From: Nocardia altamirensis NBRC 108246
GTDB taxonomy: Bacteria; Actinomycetota; Actinomycetes; Mycobacteriales; Mycobacteriaceae
Direction of reading: 5' to 3'
Length of the DNA: 64,000 bases
Assembly: GCF_001612685.1 (NCBI RefSeq)
Contig: NZ_BDAY01000052.1
Span: forward strand, 28,622-92,621
Shown: positions 63,167 through 64,000 of the stretch, piece after piece
Layout of the letters: every line of letters starts with the position of its first letter
Position numbering within the stretch: position 1 is the stretch's first letter
Translations under genes and position numbers: made by a program
Notes under the pieces: model-generated
The model's input: the letters and a program-made list of their open reading frames with translations, nothing else
Databases searched by the model: none
What the model was told of the DNA's origin: nothing

Positions 63167-63658
63167 TCAGCAGGCGATATCGCTGAGCTGCCGTGCACGG
63201 GCCGATGCCGTCGCGCGGACGGCGGCCGCGATCGCCACCACCGGCGGCACCCAGCGTGCCTCGCTCGGGGCGATTCGCCAGCAGGCCGAACCGTGCGAGA
63301 GCCTGGTCGGCGGAAGCGGGATGCTGGCACCGTCGGTGTGCACGATGGCGCCGGCCTCGCGCAGAGCCTCGATCGCTCGGGCCGCCTTCGCGACGCCGAC
63401 GACAAGATGGATATCGCGTGGCTGTGCGCCGTTGAGCTCGATCACGGGGCCGGAAAGATTGTTGGCCAGCAGAAACCGCCGCACATCGGCAGCGAGCTCG
63501 CCGGTGACTTCGACGGCGGCGATCCGCTCGTCGGTGATCAGGCAGACACCATTGGCTGTTTCGGCGACCGTCCAACCACGCTCACGGTAGCCGTGCGCGG
63601 CGTTCGCACTCGCCGCGGTGACGGAGCGGGTTGAGGTCACAGGCACTGTCTTCTCCAT
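63167..63658 (-). CDS. Small protein resembling the N-terminal part of a bifunctional primase-polymerase
   Basis: The protein has 163 residues. The N-terminal part HGYRERGWTVAETANGVCLITDERIAAVEV and the later LPPTRLSHGSACWRIAPSEARWVPP recall short Prim-Pol-like proteins of actinobacteria, which have a similar LPPSR...W block. The acidic catalytic residues of a real primase-polymerase are not apparent, so it is probably inactive or has another role. It is a weak family assignment. The downstream gap to the HesB-like gene is 230 bp. Confidence 0.4.
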   Translation of the reverse strand: MEKTVPVTSTRSVTAASANAAHGYRERGWTVAETANGVCLITDERIAAVEVTGELAADVRRFLLANNLSGPVIELNGAQPRDIHLVVGVAKAARAIEALREAGAIVHTDGASIPLPPTRLSHGSACWRIAPSEARWVPPVVAIAAAVRATASARARQLSDIAC

Positions 63659-64000
63659 CCACCAGGTAGTTCACGAACTCGATCGGGCGCAGGTCCGCGC
63701 TGAGGTATCAAATCCCGTGCGGCTAAAAGTCTTCCTACAGAAAGCTTGCAATCACGATCCGGCGCCTCAGATTCTGCGCTGTCCCACCCGCCCGTGGCAT
63801 CGCCCAGAGGTCGCTGACCATGTGGTCCTGTAGGACGACCCCGGCGCCGCGATGTCATCCCTGTTGAGGTGTCGACCCTGATGCCGACGGTCCGGCAGCG
63901 CCGATACCTACGCCGATCCCGCGGCGCATCTAGGTGAAAATCGCCGACGCGAACGCTGGAGTGCTGATGGAAATCTTGGTGTCAGCAAGCGAGCACGAGT
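63659..64000. other. Right end of window without a recognised gene
   Basis: These 342 bases should include the promoter of the leftward gene at 63167-63658, with an AT-richer piece around 63700-63770. Short open frames here show no family features. A gene may begin beyond the window edge. Confidence 0.4.

Noticed and set aside
63637..63858. Leftward 73-residue frame near the right edge
   Set aside because: It overlaps the start of the better-supported gene at 63167-63658 and has no features.

Overview
The window is about 64 kb of very GC-rich actinobacterial DNA. Gene style (4-bp ATGA overlaps, GTG starts), a WXG/YxxxE type VII secretion pair, a PapA-like acyltransferase, a mycobacterial-type class I methyltransferase and a prm/mim-type chaperonin point to the Mycobacteriales, most likely Nocardia or a close relative. 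The genus is an inference. I saw no rRNA, tRNA, transposase, integrase or CRISPR array, so this looks like chromosomal accessory and metabolic DNA.

Layout. 1-2.2 kb: end of a secondary alcohol dehydrogenase gene and a GroEL-like chaperonin, the arrangement found at the 3' end of propane/alkane monooxygenase operons. 2.2-7.5 kb: a small secreted protein, a cation diffusion facilitator, and a leftward ABC exporter/histidine kinase/response regulator operon with a perfect dyad upstream. 7.7-11.6 kb: an SRPBCC protein divergent from an LLM flavin oxidoreductase around a palindrome, a type B carboxylesterase, and a four-EF-hand protein. 11.6-20.4 kb: a leftward operon (adenylate-forming ligase, FOXRED2-like flavoprotein, LldD-like FMN oxidase, divergent membrane-anchored P450) behind a large SARP/AfsR-type regulator. 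20.4-23.1 kb: a type VII secretion-type pair, one member carrying a C-terminal HExxH domain, followed by a lipoprotein and a membrane protein. 23.4-24.6 kb: a beta-lactamase-family lipoprotein.

24.7-31.4 kb: a compact operon of a divergent tryptophan 2,3-dioxygenase, a kynureninase-like PLP enzyme, an O-methyltransferase-fold enzyme and a CrtI/PYROXD2-like flavoprotein, then a convergent TetR gene and a divergent condensation-fold acyltransferase. It looks like an undescribed tryptophan-derived small-molecule pathway. 31.5-38.8 kb: a sugar ABC importer divergent from a GH38 alpha-mannosidase. 38.8-44.7 kb: a LysR regulator with a clear T-N11-A dyad facing a five-gene CoA-dependent catabolic operon of unknown substrate. 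44.8-50.2 kb: a methyltransferase, a metzincin with a repetitive C-terminus, a ricin-type lectin and a caspase-STAND-TPR protein resembling bacterial cell-suicide/defence sensors.

50.3-53.0 kb: an AraC/GlxA regulator, a DJ-1/PfpI protein and a threonine dehydratase-like enzyme. 53.2-62.6 kb: an eight-gene operon centred on a 2-aminobenzoyl-CoA monooxygenase/reductase-like fusion protein and a 2-aminobenzoate-CoA ligase-like enzyme, with its own MarR regulator and tandem AT-rich palindromes in the promoter. It looks like CoA-dependent aerobic catabolism of anthranilate or a relative. 62.6-64 kb: a cysteine-less HesB/IscA-like protein and a small protein resembling a primase-polymerase fragment. 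Two hairpins between convergent gene pairs (about 52.0 and 62.6 kb) share the same 12-bp 3' flank at the same spacing and may be copies of one terminator-like element.
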